Program-made: the position numbers and the translations under genes | The notes under the pieces: generated by a model | What the model was told of the DNA's origin: nothing | The model's database searches: none | Seen by the model: the letters and a program-made list of their open reading frames with translations, nothing else | NCBI RefSeq assembly: GCF_900111745.1 | Contig: NZ_FOIJ01000002.1 | Span: 372,001-436,000 of the forward strand | DNA length: 64,000 nt | From: Stigmatella erecta | GTDB taxonomy: Bacteria; Myxococcota; Myxococcia; Myxococcales; Myxococcaceae | Reading direction: 5' to 3' | Part shown: one piece after another, positions 46,920-56,869 of the stretch | How positions within the stretch are numbered: position 1 is the first letter of the stretch | How the letters are laid out: the number at the start of each line of letters is the position of its first letter

Positions 46920-47432
46920 GTGATTCGCGTGGTGACGCTGGACCCCTTCGATGACAAGCTGCTGGCCAAGTTCAGCCGCACGCTCTACACGGCGTTCGGC
47001 GTGGGCAGCGAGAACTCGGGCAGCGTGGAGCTGCCCGCTGGCGTGGCCGATCCCCTGGATGCCGAGAAGGTGCTGGAGCAGCTGAAGGGCGTGCGGGCCT
47101 ACAAGGACGACAAGGTCCTGGTCCTCACCTCGCGCAAGCTAAAGGACCGGCAGCTGCCCAGCGGGACGGCGCCCACGCACGGCTTCGCGCGGTTCGGCAA
47201 GGACCGGGCGATCATCTCCACCCACGGCCACAAGGACCTGGAGGCGGGGCTCAAGGCCGTCTCCCGGCACGCGCTGCACCAGCTGGGGCACCTGTGGGAG
47301 CTGCACCACTGCCTGGATCCGCGCTGCTCCATGTACCCGCCCTGGACGCCGTCGTTCTCCGCGGGCGAAGCGAGCTTCTGTACCTTCTGCCGTGAGAAGA
47401 GTGAGCAGAAGATCCGCCTTGCCAAGTCCTAG
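46920..47432 (+). CDS. carG: CarG, zinc-binding partner of CarD
   Basis: 170 residues from GTG 46920, with GAGG 9 nt upstream; a TTG two codons earlier is less well placed. The segment HALHQLGHLWELHHC and the later CSMYPPW and CTFCREK give the His/Cys zinc sites of archaemetzincin-like proteins. The catalytic Glu of metalloproteases (HExxxGH) is Gln here, as in CarG of M. xanthus, which is not a protease but an adaptor that works together with CarD. Adjacency to carD supports the identification strongly. Confidence 0.93.
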   Translation: MIRVVTLDPFDDKLLAKFSRTLYTAFGVGSENSGSVELPAGVADPLDAEKVLEQLKGVRAYKDDKVLVLTSRKLKDRQLPSGTAPTHGFARFGKDRAIISTHGHKDLEAGLKAVSRHALHQLGHLWELHHCLDPRCSMYPPWTPSFSAGEASFCTFCREKSEQKIRLAKS

Positions 47433-48369
47433 CCGCGCCCTGAGCGCCCTCCCCCTGGTGGAGCTGGGAGGGCTGCTGCTCGTGGCGCTGCTGTGCCTCG
47501 TCTTCCAGCTGCGGCTTCCCGGACGGCTGCCCACGGAGGCGGACCACCGCGCCGTGGCCACGTACCTCCAGGCGCAGCTGCGCCCCGGGGACGCCGTGCT
47601 GCTCTTTCCCTGGTGGACGGAGCGCGCCCGGCTGTTCGTGCCCCCGGAAGTCCCCGTGTACGGCTACTGGGGCTCGGACCGCGAGGACCTGCGGGAGCAC
47701 CCGCGCCTCTGGGTGCTGGCCCAGCCGGAGCTGCCCCGGGCGGACGCGGCGGCCTTCCAGGAGGCGTTCCTGCCGGGCCGCACCGTGGCGGGCGAGGCCT
47801 TCCAGGCCGGGCCGCTCACGCTGACGCCCTACACGAATGGCCGGTACCGGCCGAGGCGCTGGAGTGCCCTCCAGGCCTTCGCCACCGCCCGCGTCTACCT
47901 GGAGTCCCCGGAGGGCCAGCGCCAGCCCTGCCCCTTCAACGGCCAGGCCTACCGGTGCCCGGGAGCGCCCCACCTTTATATGGCGCCCGAGTGGCATGAG
48001 TTCCACTACGCCCCCCGCCGCTGCCTGTGGATGCACCCGCCGGGCGGGGCGGGCCGGCTGGTGGCGGAGTTCGACGGGGTGCCCGGGGGCACGGGGCTCC
48101 GGCTGGAAGGAGGCCTCATCGCCGAGGCCGCCGTGCGCAAATCTCCGGCCCTCTCCCCCACGCTCATGGGCGTGGACGACGCGCAGACCCACGAGCGGCT
48201 GCTGGAGATCGCCCTGCCGCCCGGGCTGGAAGGCGTGCAGCAGGCGGAGCGGACCTTGCCCCCGGGTGAGCCTCGCACCGTGAAGATCTGGACCCAGGCC
48301 ACCCGCGCGGAGAGCCGGCAGGTGTGCCTGGACGTGGCCGCGCTGGGCCCCGCGGGAGGCGGGACGTGA
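47392..48369 (+). CDS. Membrane-anchored protein of unknown function paired with a GT39 enzyme
   Basis: 325 residues from GTG 47392, overlapping the end of carG by 41 nt; GTG at 47401 or TTG at 47419 are alternatives. One membrane helix near the N-terminus (LVELGGLLLVALLCLVF) anchors a large domain that should face the periplasm. RPGDAVLLFPWWTERA resembles segments found in C-terminal domains of GT39 glycosyltransferases and their partners. The stop overlaps the start of the glycosyltransferase gene (TGATG), which implies joint function. I do not recognise a named family. Confidence 0.75.
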   Translation: MRRVSRRSALPSPSRALSALPLVELGGLLLVALLCLVFQLRLPGRLPTEADHRAVATYLQAQLRPGDAVLLFPWWTERARLFVPPEVPVYGYWGSDREDLREHPRLWVLAQPELPRADAAAFQEAFLPGRTVAGEAFQAGPLTLTPYTNGRYRPRRWSALQAFATARVYLESPEGQRQPCPFNGQAYRCPGAPHLYMAPEWHEFHYAPRRCLWMHPPGGAGRLVAEFDGVPGGTGLRLEGGLIAEAAVRKSPALSPTLMGVDDAQTHERLLEIALPPGLEGVQQAERTLPPGEPRTVKIWTQATRAESRQVCLDVAALGPAGGGT

Positions 48370-50207
48370 TGCTCGGACGGGCGCCCACGCGCGAGGAGCG
48401 GTGGCTGGCCTGCGGCCTGGGGCTGCTGGCGTTCGTGGCCCTGCTGCTGGCCGAGCCCGCGGTGGGCTTCGTGCGGGACGAGGGCATCTACTTCGCCGCC
48501 GCGGAGAGCTACGCGCACTGGTTCCGCCTGCTCTTCCACGCGCCCACCACGGCCCTCACGGACGCGGCGATCGTCCGGGCGTACGACATCAACCACGAGC
48601 ACCCGGTGCTGATGAAGCAGCTCTTCGGGCTCTCGCAGCTGCTCTTCCACGAGACGCTGGGGTGGCTGCGGCCCGCCACCGCCCTCCGCCTGCCCGCCCT
48701 GGCCCTGTCGGCCTCGGTTCCCCCGCTGCTGTTCCTGCTGGGCAGCGCGCTCTACGGGCGCGCCGCGGGGCTCTTCGCCGCCCTCGGCTTCCTGCTCGTT
48801 CCGCGCCATGCCTTCAACGCGGAGCTGGCGTGCTTCGATCTGCCCGTGGTGGCCATGTGGCTGCTCGTGGTCTACGCCTTCTGGCGCGCCCTGGAGGATG
48901 TGCGCTGGGGCTTCTGGAGCGGCCTTATCTTCGGGCTGGCGCTCGCCACCAAGCACAACGCGCTCTTCCTGCCCTTCGTCCTGGCCCCCTTCGCGCTCTG
49001 GCGCGCGTGGACGGAGAGCGCGCAGGCCCCCGCGGCCCGCGAGGGGCTCGGGCGCTTCGTGGGCGTGTTCTCCGCCACCGCGCTGCTCTATGGCCTGCTC
49101 TTCGTGGCGCTGGGGCCCGAGGGCTTCGTGCGGAAGTTCTTCCTGCTGAGCCCCCACGTGCTGCTCTTCGTGGCGATGGGCGGGGGCGCAGCCTGGGTGC
49201 TCCTCGGGCTGTACCGCACCCACGCGCCCACGGCCCGGGCGCTGCTGCCCATCGCCGCCTTCGCGGTGGCGGGCCCCGTGCTCTTCTACCTGCACTGGCC
49301 CTACCTCTGGCACCACCCGGTGGAGCGCGTGGCCTGGTACCTGGCCTTCCACGCCCACCACGAGCACTACCCGTGGTTCTACCTGGGCCAGCTGCTCCGC
49401 GAGCCGCCCTTCCCGCTCGCGTACGTGCTGGTGAAGACGGCGCTCACGGTGCCCACGAGCCTCTTCGTCCCCATGGTGACGGGCTGGCTCGCGGTGGTGG
49501 GACGGGCCCTGCTGAGCCTGCCCTCCCGCACCCGCGCCTGGGTCCAGCCCCCGTCCCTGTCCGAGGCGCTGGTGGCCGTCAACGCGGTGGCCTCCCTCCT
49601 CATCATCAGCCACCCCCAGGTGCCCCACTTCGGCGGGGTCAAGCACTGGATTCCCTCCATGGCGTTCCTGGGGCTGCTGGCGGGGGCCGCGGTGGTGCGC
49701 GGCTGCAATGCCCTGCTCGGGCACCTCCGGGCCCGCCGCCCCACCCTGCCCGCCTGGGCCATCCAGGCGCCCGTGTTCGCCCTGCTGATGCTGCCGGCGC
49801 TCGTGGGGCTCGTGCGGGTGTTCCCCTACGGCACGGGCTTCTACTCGGAGCTCGCGGGGGGCGTGCCCGGGGCGGCCTCGCTGGGCATGCAGCGCCAGTT
49901 CTGGTCCAGCCACGTGACGGGCGTGCTGCCGTGGCTCAACGCGAACGCGAAGCCCGGGGCGCGGGTCTACTTCCACGAGGTGACGGGCTACTCGGTGCGC
50001 GACTACCAGCGCAACGGCATGCTGCGGCCCGACCTCCAGGCGGTGTGGAGCCCCTTCGAGGCGGACCTTGTCGCCTACCAGTACCACCAGGAGTTCCGCT
50101 ACCAGGAGTTCGAGATCTGGCAGGCCTTCGGCACGCGGACGCCCGTCACCGGGCTCTACGTGGACGAGACGCCGCACATCATCGTCTACCAGCGGCCGGG
50201 CACCTGA
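48369..50207 (+). CDS. GT39/PMT-like membrane glycosyltransferase
   Basis: 612 residues, about 11 membrane helices. The periplasmic loop after the first helix, FVRDEGIYFAAAESYA, matches the acidic catalytic loop of GT-C glycosyltransferases of the PMT/ArnT type, and NHEHPVLMKQLFG resembles the KPPL-type segment. A C-terminal soluble part (VYFHEVTGYSVRDY) is typical. It should transfer a sugar from a polyprenyl phosphate donor on the periplasmic side; the acceptor is unknown. It is translationally coupled to the membrane-anchored protein upstream. A second member of this superfamily lies at the left edge of the window. Confidence 0.85.
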   Translation: MLGRAPTREERWLACGLGLLAFVALLLAEPAVGFVRDEGIYFAAAESYAHWFRLLFHAPTTALTDAAIVRAYDINHEHPVLMKQLFGLSQLLFHETLGWLRPATALRLPALALSASVPPLLFLLGSALYGRAAGLFAALGFLLVPRHAFNAELACFDLPVVAMWLLVVYAFWRALEDVRWGFWSGLIFGLALATKHNALFLPFVLAPFALWRAWTESAQAPAAREGLGRFVGVFSATALLYGLLFVALGPEGFVRKFFLLSPHVLLFVAMGGGAAWVLLGLYRTHAPTARALLPIAAFAVAGPVLFYLHWPYLWHHPVERVAWYLAFHAHHEHYPWFYLGQLLREPPFPLAYVLVKTALTVPTSLFVPMVTGWLAVVGRALLSLPSRTRAWVQPPSLSEALVAVNAVASLLIISHPQVPHFGGVKHWIPSMAFLGLLAGAAVVRGCNALLGHLRARRPTLPAWAIQAPVFALLMLPALVGLVRVFPYGTGFYSELAGGVPGAASLGMQRQFWSSHVTGVLPWLNANAKPGARVYFHEVTGYSVRDYQRNGMLRPDLQAVWSPFEADLVAYQYHQEFRYQEFEIWQAFGTRTPVTGLYVDETPHIIVYQRPGT

Positions 50208-50313
50208 CGCGGCGTATCAAAGTTCTCCAGGAAACGCCCCCCCTGCTCCGAATCACGGCCTTTGCGGGGAGAAGGCCCCGGCGGACATAAATTGGCCTCA
50301 CAGGAGGGGACAC

Positions 50314-50871
50314 ATGACGCGATGGCCATGGGCCGCGGCGGTGTTGGTACTGGGAGTGGGCTGTAACCGGGAGGGCAAGGAGGGCTCCACGGCCCGGGCG
50401 GAACTCCGGCGCGTGAGCGGCTCGACCCTGGAGGTGATTCCCAACGAAGGACAGCTTCCCTACTGCCTGCTCTACACGGTCTCCCAAAAGGGCGTCATCC
50501 GGCAGCTCACGATGACGCGCGAGAACCGCTCCATCAAATGCGAGACGGGGCGCCCCATCGCCAACACGAGCTTCCGCATCCCGGCGCAGGAGGGGCCGGT
50601 GAAGCTCTACGTCATCTTCTCGGACCAGCGCATCCCCGCGGGCTCCGTGGCCCAGCAGCTCTATGAGCTCCGGGACCGGCCCAACCTGTCCGGCATGGAC
50701 TTCCGCCTCCACGGCCAGGCCTTCGTGGAGCAGCTCGAGTTCACCCCGGAGGACGATGGCACGCCCGTCACCGGGGGCGTCGTCGGACAGCAGGGCGAGG
50801 TGGCCGATGGGCTGGGGGATCCGCCCCCGGACGCCGCCGAGCCAGCCCCTCCGCAAGACGGCGGCACCTGA
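50314..50871 (+). CDS. Small lipoprotein of unknown function
   Basis: 185 residues from ATG 50314 with a strong AGGAGGGG upstream. The signal peptide ends in LGVGC, a plausible lipidation site, followed by about 130 residues of a beta-rich domain and a Pro/Asp/Gly-rich tail that looks disordered. No family is recognised. It precedes the riboswitch-controlled ahcY gene but is probably a separate unit. Confidence 0.75.
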   Translation: MTRWPWAAAVLVLGVGCNREGKEGSTARAELRRVSGSTLEVIPNEGQLPYCLLYTVSQKGVIRQLTMTRENRSIKCETGRPIANTSFRIPAQEGPVKLYVIFSDQRIPAGSVAQQLYELRDRPNLSGMDFRLHGQAFVEQLEFTPEDDGTPVTGGVVGQQGEVADGLGDPPPDAAEPAPPQDGGT

Positions 50872-50970
50872 GCCCGCCCGGGGGAGTCCCAGGCGCCGGG
50901 CGCAGGGACGCTCCCCCGCCCCAGGCGCCTCTGGAGAAATGGGCCTGCTTGCGCTAGGGTTGCCTTCCAA

Positions 50971-51030
50971 CCTGAGGAGCGCTGCAACGGGGACTTCCCG
51001 CCAGGCTCAGGTTCATGTAACGGCGCTCGC
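50971..51030 (+). ncRNA. SAH (S-adenosylhomocysteine) riboswitch
   Basis: CCTGAG (50971-50976) pairs with CTCAGG (51006-51011) as P1. GAGCGC (50977-50982) pairs with GCGCTC (51023-51028) as the pseudoknot. The conserved cores GAGGAGCGCTGCAACGG and GCCAGGCTC match the known SAH-riboswitch consensus. The element ends about 77 nt before ahcY. SAH riboswitches switch on expression when S-adenosylhomocysteine accumulates, which fits the enzyme that removes it. Confidence 0.95.
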
Positions 51031-51106
51031 TGACTCGTGGCTGGTGGCCCGGGTGGCGAGCCCACCCCTCGAAAGCCCCCAGCTCCGTCCTACTCAGGAG
51101 CAAGAC

Positions 51107-52522
<1,416 letters not shown>

Positions 52523-52544
52523 CCGCTCGCCGCTTCCGCCTCCA

Positions 52545-52580
52545 GGCCCCCTCCCCGCTTCCGCCGGGGTGGGGGCTTTT
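52545..52580 (+). terminator. Intrinsic terminator after ahcY
   Basis: GCCCCCTCCCCG and CGGGGTGGGGGC form a long GC stem with one mismatch and a short loop, followed by TTTT (52577-52580). It begins about 25 nt beyond the ahcY stop. Confidence 0.8.
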
Positions 52581-52778
52581 CATTTCCTCGGGCGGGTTTT
52601 GACCGGCGGACACTGCCCTGCCCCCGCCGGGCAGGCTTGCGCGCCCACCAACATCGAGAACCCACCAACAGGCCGAGAAAGCTCAGCTCTCTCACTTTCA
52701 TCGATTTTCCCGGATAGGCACAACGACAGGGCGGGGGGGACGCCCCTTCGCCGCGTTCCGCCGGAAAGGAAGTCCGCG

Positions 52779-53855
52779 ATGAGCAAGCGCCAGGGGGGCC
52801 GTCTTCGAGGGTTGTGTGGCGCAGGGGCCGGTCTGCTCCTGCTGGGGGCCTGCGGCGCTCCCCCGGAAGGGCCTGACGACGCCTCGCCGCTGGGGGCGGT
52901 GGAGGCGGCCTCGGGCGAGCTGTCCGCGCACCTGTCGGCCGCGGCCCCGTCCTTCCGGGCCGAGGAGGAGGTGAGCCTCACCCTCACCCTCACCAACCCC
53001 ACCGCCCACCCGGTCCGCCTGCTCTCCTGGAACACCCCGGCCCAGGGGCTCACGGAGAACCTGCTCATCGTGACGTTCAACGGCGCCCCGGTGGCGTACC
53101 GCGGGCCCCAATTCAAGCGCGCCATCCCTCGCCCCGAGGACTTCCTCACGCTGGCGCCCGGGGAGAGCCTCACCCGCACCGTGACGCTCGCCGGCGTGTA
53201 TGACTGGTCCCGGAGCGGCCCCTACACCGTGCGCTACGCGGGGGTGGGCCCCGAGACCTTCTCCTCCAACAGCCTCACCCTGTGGGTCAGCGGCCGCCCC
53301 GCCCCCCAGGAGCCCCTCGAGGCCCCACCGGCTCACCCCCTGGGGCTCTCCTACCGCCAGTGCTCGGACCGCCAGAAGTCAGACATCGCCCAGGCCTTCA
53401 CCACCGCGCAGAGCATGGCCCACAAGGCGGTGAGCTACCTCTCCGAGACGCTGCCCTCCAGCACCCCGCGCTACAAGACCTGGTTCGGCCCCGCCACCGC
53501 CACCGGCTGGCTCACGGTGAGGGCCCACTTCAGCACCCTCAAGCACGCGCTCAACACCAAACCCGTGGTGGTGGATTGCGGCTGTACGCGCAACGCCTAT
53601 GCATACGTGTACCCCCACCGCCCCTACACGATTTACGTCTGCAATGCCTTCTGGAGCGCCCCCATGGCGGGCACGGACTCCAAGGGCGGCACGCTGATCC
53701 ACGAGATGAGCCACTTCACCGCGGTGGCAGGCACCGATGACCACGCCTACGGCCAGAGCGCCGCCAAGAGCCTCGCCCTCTCCCACCCCAGCAAGGCCCG
53801 GGATAACGCGGACAGTCACGAGTACTTCGCCGAGAACACGCCCGTGCTGCGATAG
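52779..53855 (+). CDS. M35-type (aspzincin) metalloprotease lipoprotein, copy 1
   Basis: 358 residues from ATG 52779 with AAAGGA upstream. The signal peptide ends in LLGAC, a good lipidation site. An N-terminal beta domain (about residues 45-170) is followed by a deuterolysin/peptidyl-Lys metallopeptidase domain with the zinc motif HEMSH and the aspzincin signature GTDDHAYG, then NADSHEYFAENTP. Paired Cys residues (DCGC, VCNAF) suggest disulfides outside the cytoplasm. M35 enzymes cut proteins before Lys or have broad basic specificity. A close paralogue follows at 54023. The N-terminal domain probably acts as a prodomain or folding aid. Confidence 0.9.
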   Translation: MSKRQGGRLRGLCGAGAGLLLLGACGAPPEGPDDASPLGAVEAASGELSAHLSAAAPSFRAEEEVSLTLTLTNPTAHPVRLLSWNTPAQGLTENLLIVTFNGAPVAYRGPQFKRAIPRPEDFLTLAPGESLTRTVTLAGVYDWSRSGPYTVRYAGVGPETFSSNSLTLWVSGRPAPQEPLEAPPAHPLGLSYRQCSDRQKSDIAQAFTTAQSMAHKAVSYLSETLPSSTPRYKTWFGPATATGWLTVRAHFSTLKHALNTKPVVVDCGCTRNAYAYVYPHRPYTIYVCNAFWSAPMAGTDSKGGTLIHEMSHFTAVAGTDDHAYGQSAAKSLALSHPSKARDNADSHEYFAENTPVLR

Positions 53856-54022
53856 CGCCCCCTTCACTCCAGGCGAACCGCTTGCGCTTCAAACAGCATT
53901 CAGCGTTCTGACAGTAACAATAATAAATATTGCTTTCTCAGAATACATGCATTTTCCTTCTGTTTCCGCGGAACGCGAGAGCCGCTCCGCGTCGCAGTGT
54001 ATCCCCCGAAAGGAAGTCCGAC

Positions 54023-55123
54023 ATGAGCAAGAGCCTGGGTGGTCGTCGTCAGTGGCTGGTGGGCGCGGTGACCGGTATGTCGCTGCTGGGTGCCTGTGGC
54101 GCCCCGCCGGAGACGGCCGGTGAGTCCACGGAGCTCAGCGCCCCGGAGGCCACCGCGGGTGAACTCTCCGCGCGGCTGTCCGCCGGGACGTCTTCCTTCG
54201 GCGCCCAGAGCGAGGTGAGCGTCACCATCACCCTCACCAACATCTCCAACCACGCGGTGAGCCTGCTGTCCTGGCACACGCCGGTGGACGGCCTCCAGGA
54301 CGACCTGCTGGAGGTGACGCTCAACGGCGCCCCCGTGGAGTACACCGGCCGCCACTACAAGCGCGCCGCCCCCCGCGCCGAGGACTTCCTCACGCTGGCC
54401 CCCGGCGAGAGCCTCACCCGCACGGTGGGCCTGTCGGATGCGTATGACCTGTCCCGCAGCGGCCACTACACCGTGAGCTTCTCCGGCTCGCACCACGCCG
54501 AGAGCCCGGCGATCCACAACGCCTTCGCCTCCAACAGCGTCTCCCTGTGGATCGAAGGCCGTCCGGGCCGCGAGAACGGCTACGAGGCGCAGGACGTCCG
54601 CGCCCAGGGCCTGTCGACCTCGACCAACTGCAGCACCTCCCGGAAGACGGACATCACCAGCGCGTTCTCCGCGGCCCAGTCGATGACGAACAACTCGCTC
54701 AGCTACCTCACCAACACCACGCCCGGCAGCACCCCGCGCTACACCACCTGGTTCGGTGCCTACAGCAGCACGGGCTGGAGCACGGCCAAGTCGCACTTCA
54801 GCGCCATCAAGAGCGCCTTCGACACCAAGTCGGTGGTGGTCGACTGCGGCTGCACGAGCAGCGCCTACGCCTACGTGTACCCCACCCAGCCCTACAAGAT
54901 TTACGTCTGCAACGCGTTCTGGAGCGCGCCCATGACGGGCACGGACTCCAAGGGCGGCACGCTGGTCCACGAGATGAGCCACTTCAACGCGGTGGCGGGC
55001 ACCGACGACCACGCCTACGGCCACACCGCCGCCAAGAAGCTGGCGACCACCAACCCCACGCGCGCCCTGGATAACGCCGACAGCCACGAGTACTTCGCCG
55101 AGAACACTCCCGCACAGAACTGA
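54023..55123 (+). CDS. M35-type (aspzincin) metalloprotease lipoprotein, copy 2
   Basis: 366 residues from ATG 54023. Same architecture as copy 1: lipidation site LLGACGAPPE, N-terminal beta domain, and M35 domain with HEMSH, GTDDHAYG and NADSHEYFAENTP. The 16 nt before both starts are nearly identical (AAAGGAAGTCC), so the duplication included the ribosome-binding site. The region before it (53880-53960) is unusually AT-rich and may hold its own promoter. Copy 2 is richer in Ser and Thr than copy 1, which suggests divergence in surface or substrate. It is followed by a strong terminator. Confidence 0.9.
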   Translation: MSKSLGGRRQWLVGAVTGMSLLGACGAPPETAGESTELSAPEATAGELSARLSAGTSSFGAQSEVSVTITLTNISNHAVSLLSWHTPVDGLQDDLLEVTLNGAPVEYTGRHYKRAAPRAEDFLTLAPGESLTRTVGLSDAYDLSRSGHYTVSFSGSHHAESPAIHNAFASNSVSLWIEGRPGRENGYEAQDVRAQGLSTSTNCSTSRKTDITSAFSAAQSMTNNSLSYLTNTTPGSTPRYTTWFGAYSSTGWSTAKSHFSAIKSAFDTKSVVVDCGCTSSAYAYVYPTQPYKIYVCNAFWSAPMTGTDSKGGTLVHEMSHFNAVAGTDDHAYGHTAAKKLATTNPTRALDNADSHEYFAENTPAQN

Positions 55124-55154
55124 CGCGCAAGCGGCATTTCTCGGGTAGGGAGCA

Positions 55155-55185
55155 ACGGGGGCGGAGACGCCCCCGTTTTTCTTTT
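55155..55185 (+). terminator. Intrinsic terminator after the second M35 gene
   Basis: ACGGGGGCG and CGCCCCCGT form a perfect 9-bp stem with a GAGA tetraloop, followed by TTTTCTTTTT. It lies 32 nt beyond the stop codon. Confidence 0.9.
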
Positions 55186-55220
55186 TCGCGGGTGGCCCTC
55201 CCGGGCGCCCTGGAGACGCG

Positions 55221-55805
55221 ATGAACCGGAGACATGTCCCTTGGCTCGCCCTGTCCTGTCTGGCGCTCGGCGCGGGCGCATGTGCCTCACGCAAGGAGGA
55301 GACCACCCCCACGGCCCCTCCACCCCAGCAGACGGCGGCCGCTGAGCCCCAAGGAACCCCCGTGGCCCCTTCCCTGACGTGCGAGATGAGCGTGCCCCCC
55401 CGGCTCAAGGTGGGAGTCCCCGTGGAGCTCCGCTTCAAGCTGAGCAACCCCACGTCCCAGACCGTCTACGCGCTGAAGTGGCACACCCCGCTGGAAGGGC
55501 TGCGCAACAACTTCCTGGAGGTGAGCCGCGACGGGACCGAGGTGCCCTACCAGGGCCCGATGGTGAAGCGCGCGGACCCCAGCGCGGAGGCCTACGCGCC
55601 CCTCGCCCCGGGCGCCTCCCAGGAGGCGCAGGTCGATGTGGCGATGGCCTATGACTTCACGCGGCCCGGCACGTACCGCATCGCGTTCCGGGGCACCTTG
55701 ATGGACCTGGGCACGTCCCAGGCGGACGTGCCCCGGAAGATGGACGCGTTCCAGTCCGTCGAGCTCCGCTGCCCGGCGGTCGAGACGGTGCTCTCCGCCG
55801 GTTGA
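55221..55805 (+). CDS. Lipoprotein that is a free-standing copy of the M35 N-terminal domain
   Basis: 194 residues from ATG 55221. The signal peptide ends in GAGAC, followed by a Thr/Pro-rich linker and a single beta domain. This domain matches the N-terminal domain of the two upstream proteases: LSNPTSQTVYALKWHTPLEG against LTNISNHAVSLLSWHTPVDG, then NNFLEVSRDGTEVPYQG and the VKRADPSAE segment. No zinc motif is present. It could be an inhibitor, chaperone or surface anchor for the proteases. A terminator separates it from the protease gene, so it is transcribed separately. Confidence 0.82.
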   Translation: MNRRHVPWLALSCLALGAGACASRKEETTPTAPPPQQTAAAEPQGTPVAPSLTCEMSVPPRLKVGVPVELRFKLSNPTSQTVYALKWHTPLEGLRNNFLEVSRDGTEVPYQGPMVKRADPSAEAYAPLAPGASQEAQVDVAMAYDFTRPGTYRIAFRGTLMDLGTSQADVPRKMDAFQSVELRCPAVETVLSAG

Positions 55806-55840
55806 GAAGAAACGGGGCGCGCCCAGCGTCCGCGCGCCCC
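55805..55840 (-). terminator. Terminator-like hairpin between convergent genes
   Basis: GGGGCGCGC and GCGCGCCCC form a perfect 9-bp stem with a 9-nt loop (55814-55840). On the minus strand it is followed by GTTTCTTCT, so it more probably ends the Cys-rich lipoprotein transcript. Confidence 0.5.
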
Positions 55841-55847
55841 TGCCACA

Positions 55848-56696
55848 TCACTTCTGGGACTGGGCCGTCGGGTAGCAGTCCGGCGGCCGGAGGTTCGCGT
55901 CCGTCCCCGTGGGGAAAGGCTCGAGGCAGCCGCCAGGGTCCGGGCAGAAGCCGCAGTCCTCGGTGCACGAGAAGCAGCTCTCGTTCTGGCCGCAGAGGCC
56001 ATCTCCACAGACCGAACAGGTGCCACAGTCCTGGGAGCACGAGTCACAGCTCTCGTTCCACCAGTTGCAGATACCGTCCCCACAGACCGTCGGACGCGCG
56101 CAGTTCACCGGCTGGTAAGCGCCGCCATTGCCCGTGTAGGCGTACGTGTCCATGGTCCCATGGCCATCGACGGCGCCGAAGAGCCCACTGTCCGAACGCG
56201 CCACCGCCAGGTACGTCCCCTGCGGCACGCCCAGGGCGTCATACCAGCCGAAGCCGTGCTTCGTGCAGATGTGCTTGAAGGGAACCTGGGCAGGGAAGTT
56301 GCTCTGTACCCAGTTCACATCCCACTCGGTGAGGGTGGCGAGCTGCCACTGCTCACACTTGCCCAGGTTCTGGCACAGGGCCGAGTCGGGGCCAATCCGG
56401 ATGACGATGAACCCGGTTCCCACGCAGGAGATGCCCAGGCGGAAGCGGCCCGTGTCCGGCAGGTAGACCACGCGCGTGTCCGGGTTTCGGCCGTGGTAGT
56501 CCGAGGACAGGTACTGGGGCATGCCCGGTACCGTCGTCTCCGATTGACACGGTCCTGGGTAGTCATTGCTGCTGGCGGCTTGCGTAGCGGTGGCAAGCGC
56601 CGCCTCGCCTGGGGCCTCCGCCTCCTCCACCACGCCACAGCCCACCCACGAGAGGGCAGTCAAAACAACGGGAAGCCAGCACTGACGAATGGCCAT
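55848..56696 (-). CDS. Cys-rich lipoprotein with CGDGxC repeats
   Basis: 282 residues from ATG 56696. The signal peptide ends in SWVGC. A middle domain with several Cys (HICTKHGFGWYDALGVPQG) is followed by two tandem Cys-rich units of the pattern CGDGxCxxxESCxxCxxDCG, a repeat common in myxobacterial exported proteins, and a short tail. Many disulfides are expected, so the protein is likely on the outer membrane or cell surface. Function is unknown. It is divergent from the WGR gene and convergent with the prodomain-like lipoprotein. Confidence 0.8.
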   Translation of the reverse strand: MAIRQCWLPVVLTALSWVGCGVVEEAEAPGEAALATATQAASSNDYPGPCQSETTVPGMPQYLSSDYHGRNPDTRVVYLPDTGRFRLGISCVGTGFIVIRIGPDSALCQNLGKCEQWQLATLTEWDVNWVQSNFPAQVPFKHICTKHGFGWYDALGVPQGTYLAVARSDSGLFGAVDGHGTMDTYAYTGNGGAYQPVNCARPTVCGDGICNWWNESCDSCSQDCGTCSVCGDGLCGQNESCFSCTEDCGFCPDPGGCLEPFPTGTDANLRPPDCYPTAQSQK

Positions 56697-56840
56697 GGTT
56701 CGCCTCTTTTCCTGTTTAAAACAGCTATTCACGACCGTGATACGCGAAAATTACAGCACTGTCAATCTTCGGTGGTCCTTTCACGGGTATGCGCACTGGA
56801 GAAGAGAGCGTCCCCGCTCCGAAAGAAGGCGGGTTAGCGT

Positions 56841-56862
56841 CCTCGGGCACAACGGCCCGAGG
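56841..56862 (+). promoter_or_regulatory. Hairpin covering the ribosome-binding site of the WGR gene
   Basis: CCTCGGGC - 6 nt - GCCCGAGG is a perfect 8-bp stem. The GAGG at its 3' side is the best Shine-Dalgarno sequence for the ATG at 56870, so folding would hide it. This only holds if translation starts at 56870 rather than at the upstream candidate 56789. Confidence 0.4.
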
Positions 56863-56869
56863 ACGTCCC

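Noticed and set aside
50872-50960. Imperfect GC hairpin after the lipoprotein at 50314 considered as a terminator
   Set aside because: The stem GGGGGAG...CTCCCCC needs bulges and has no T-run; it was not strong enough to list as a feature.
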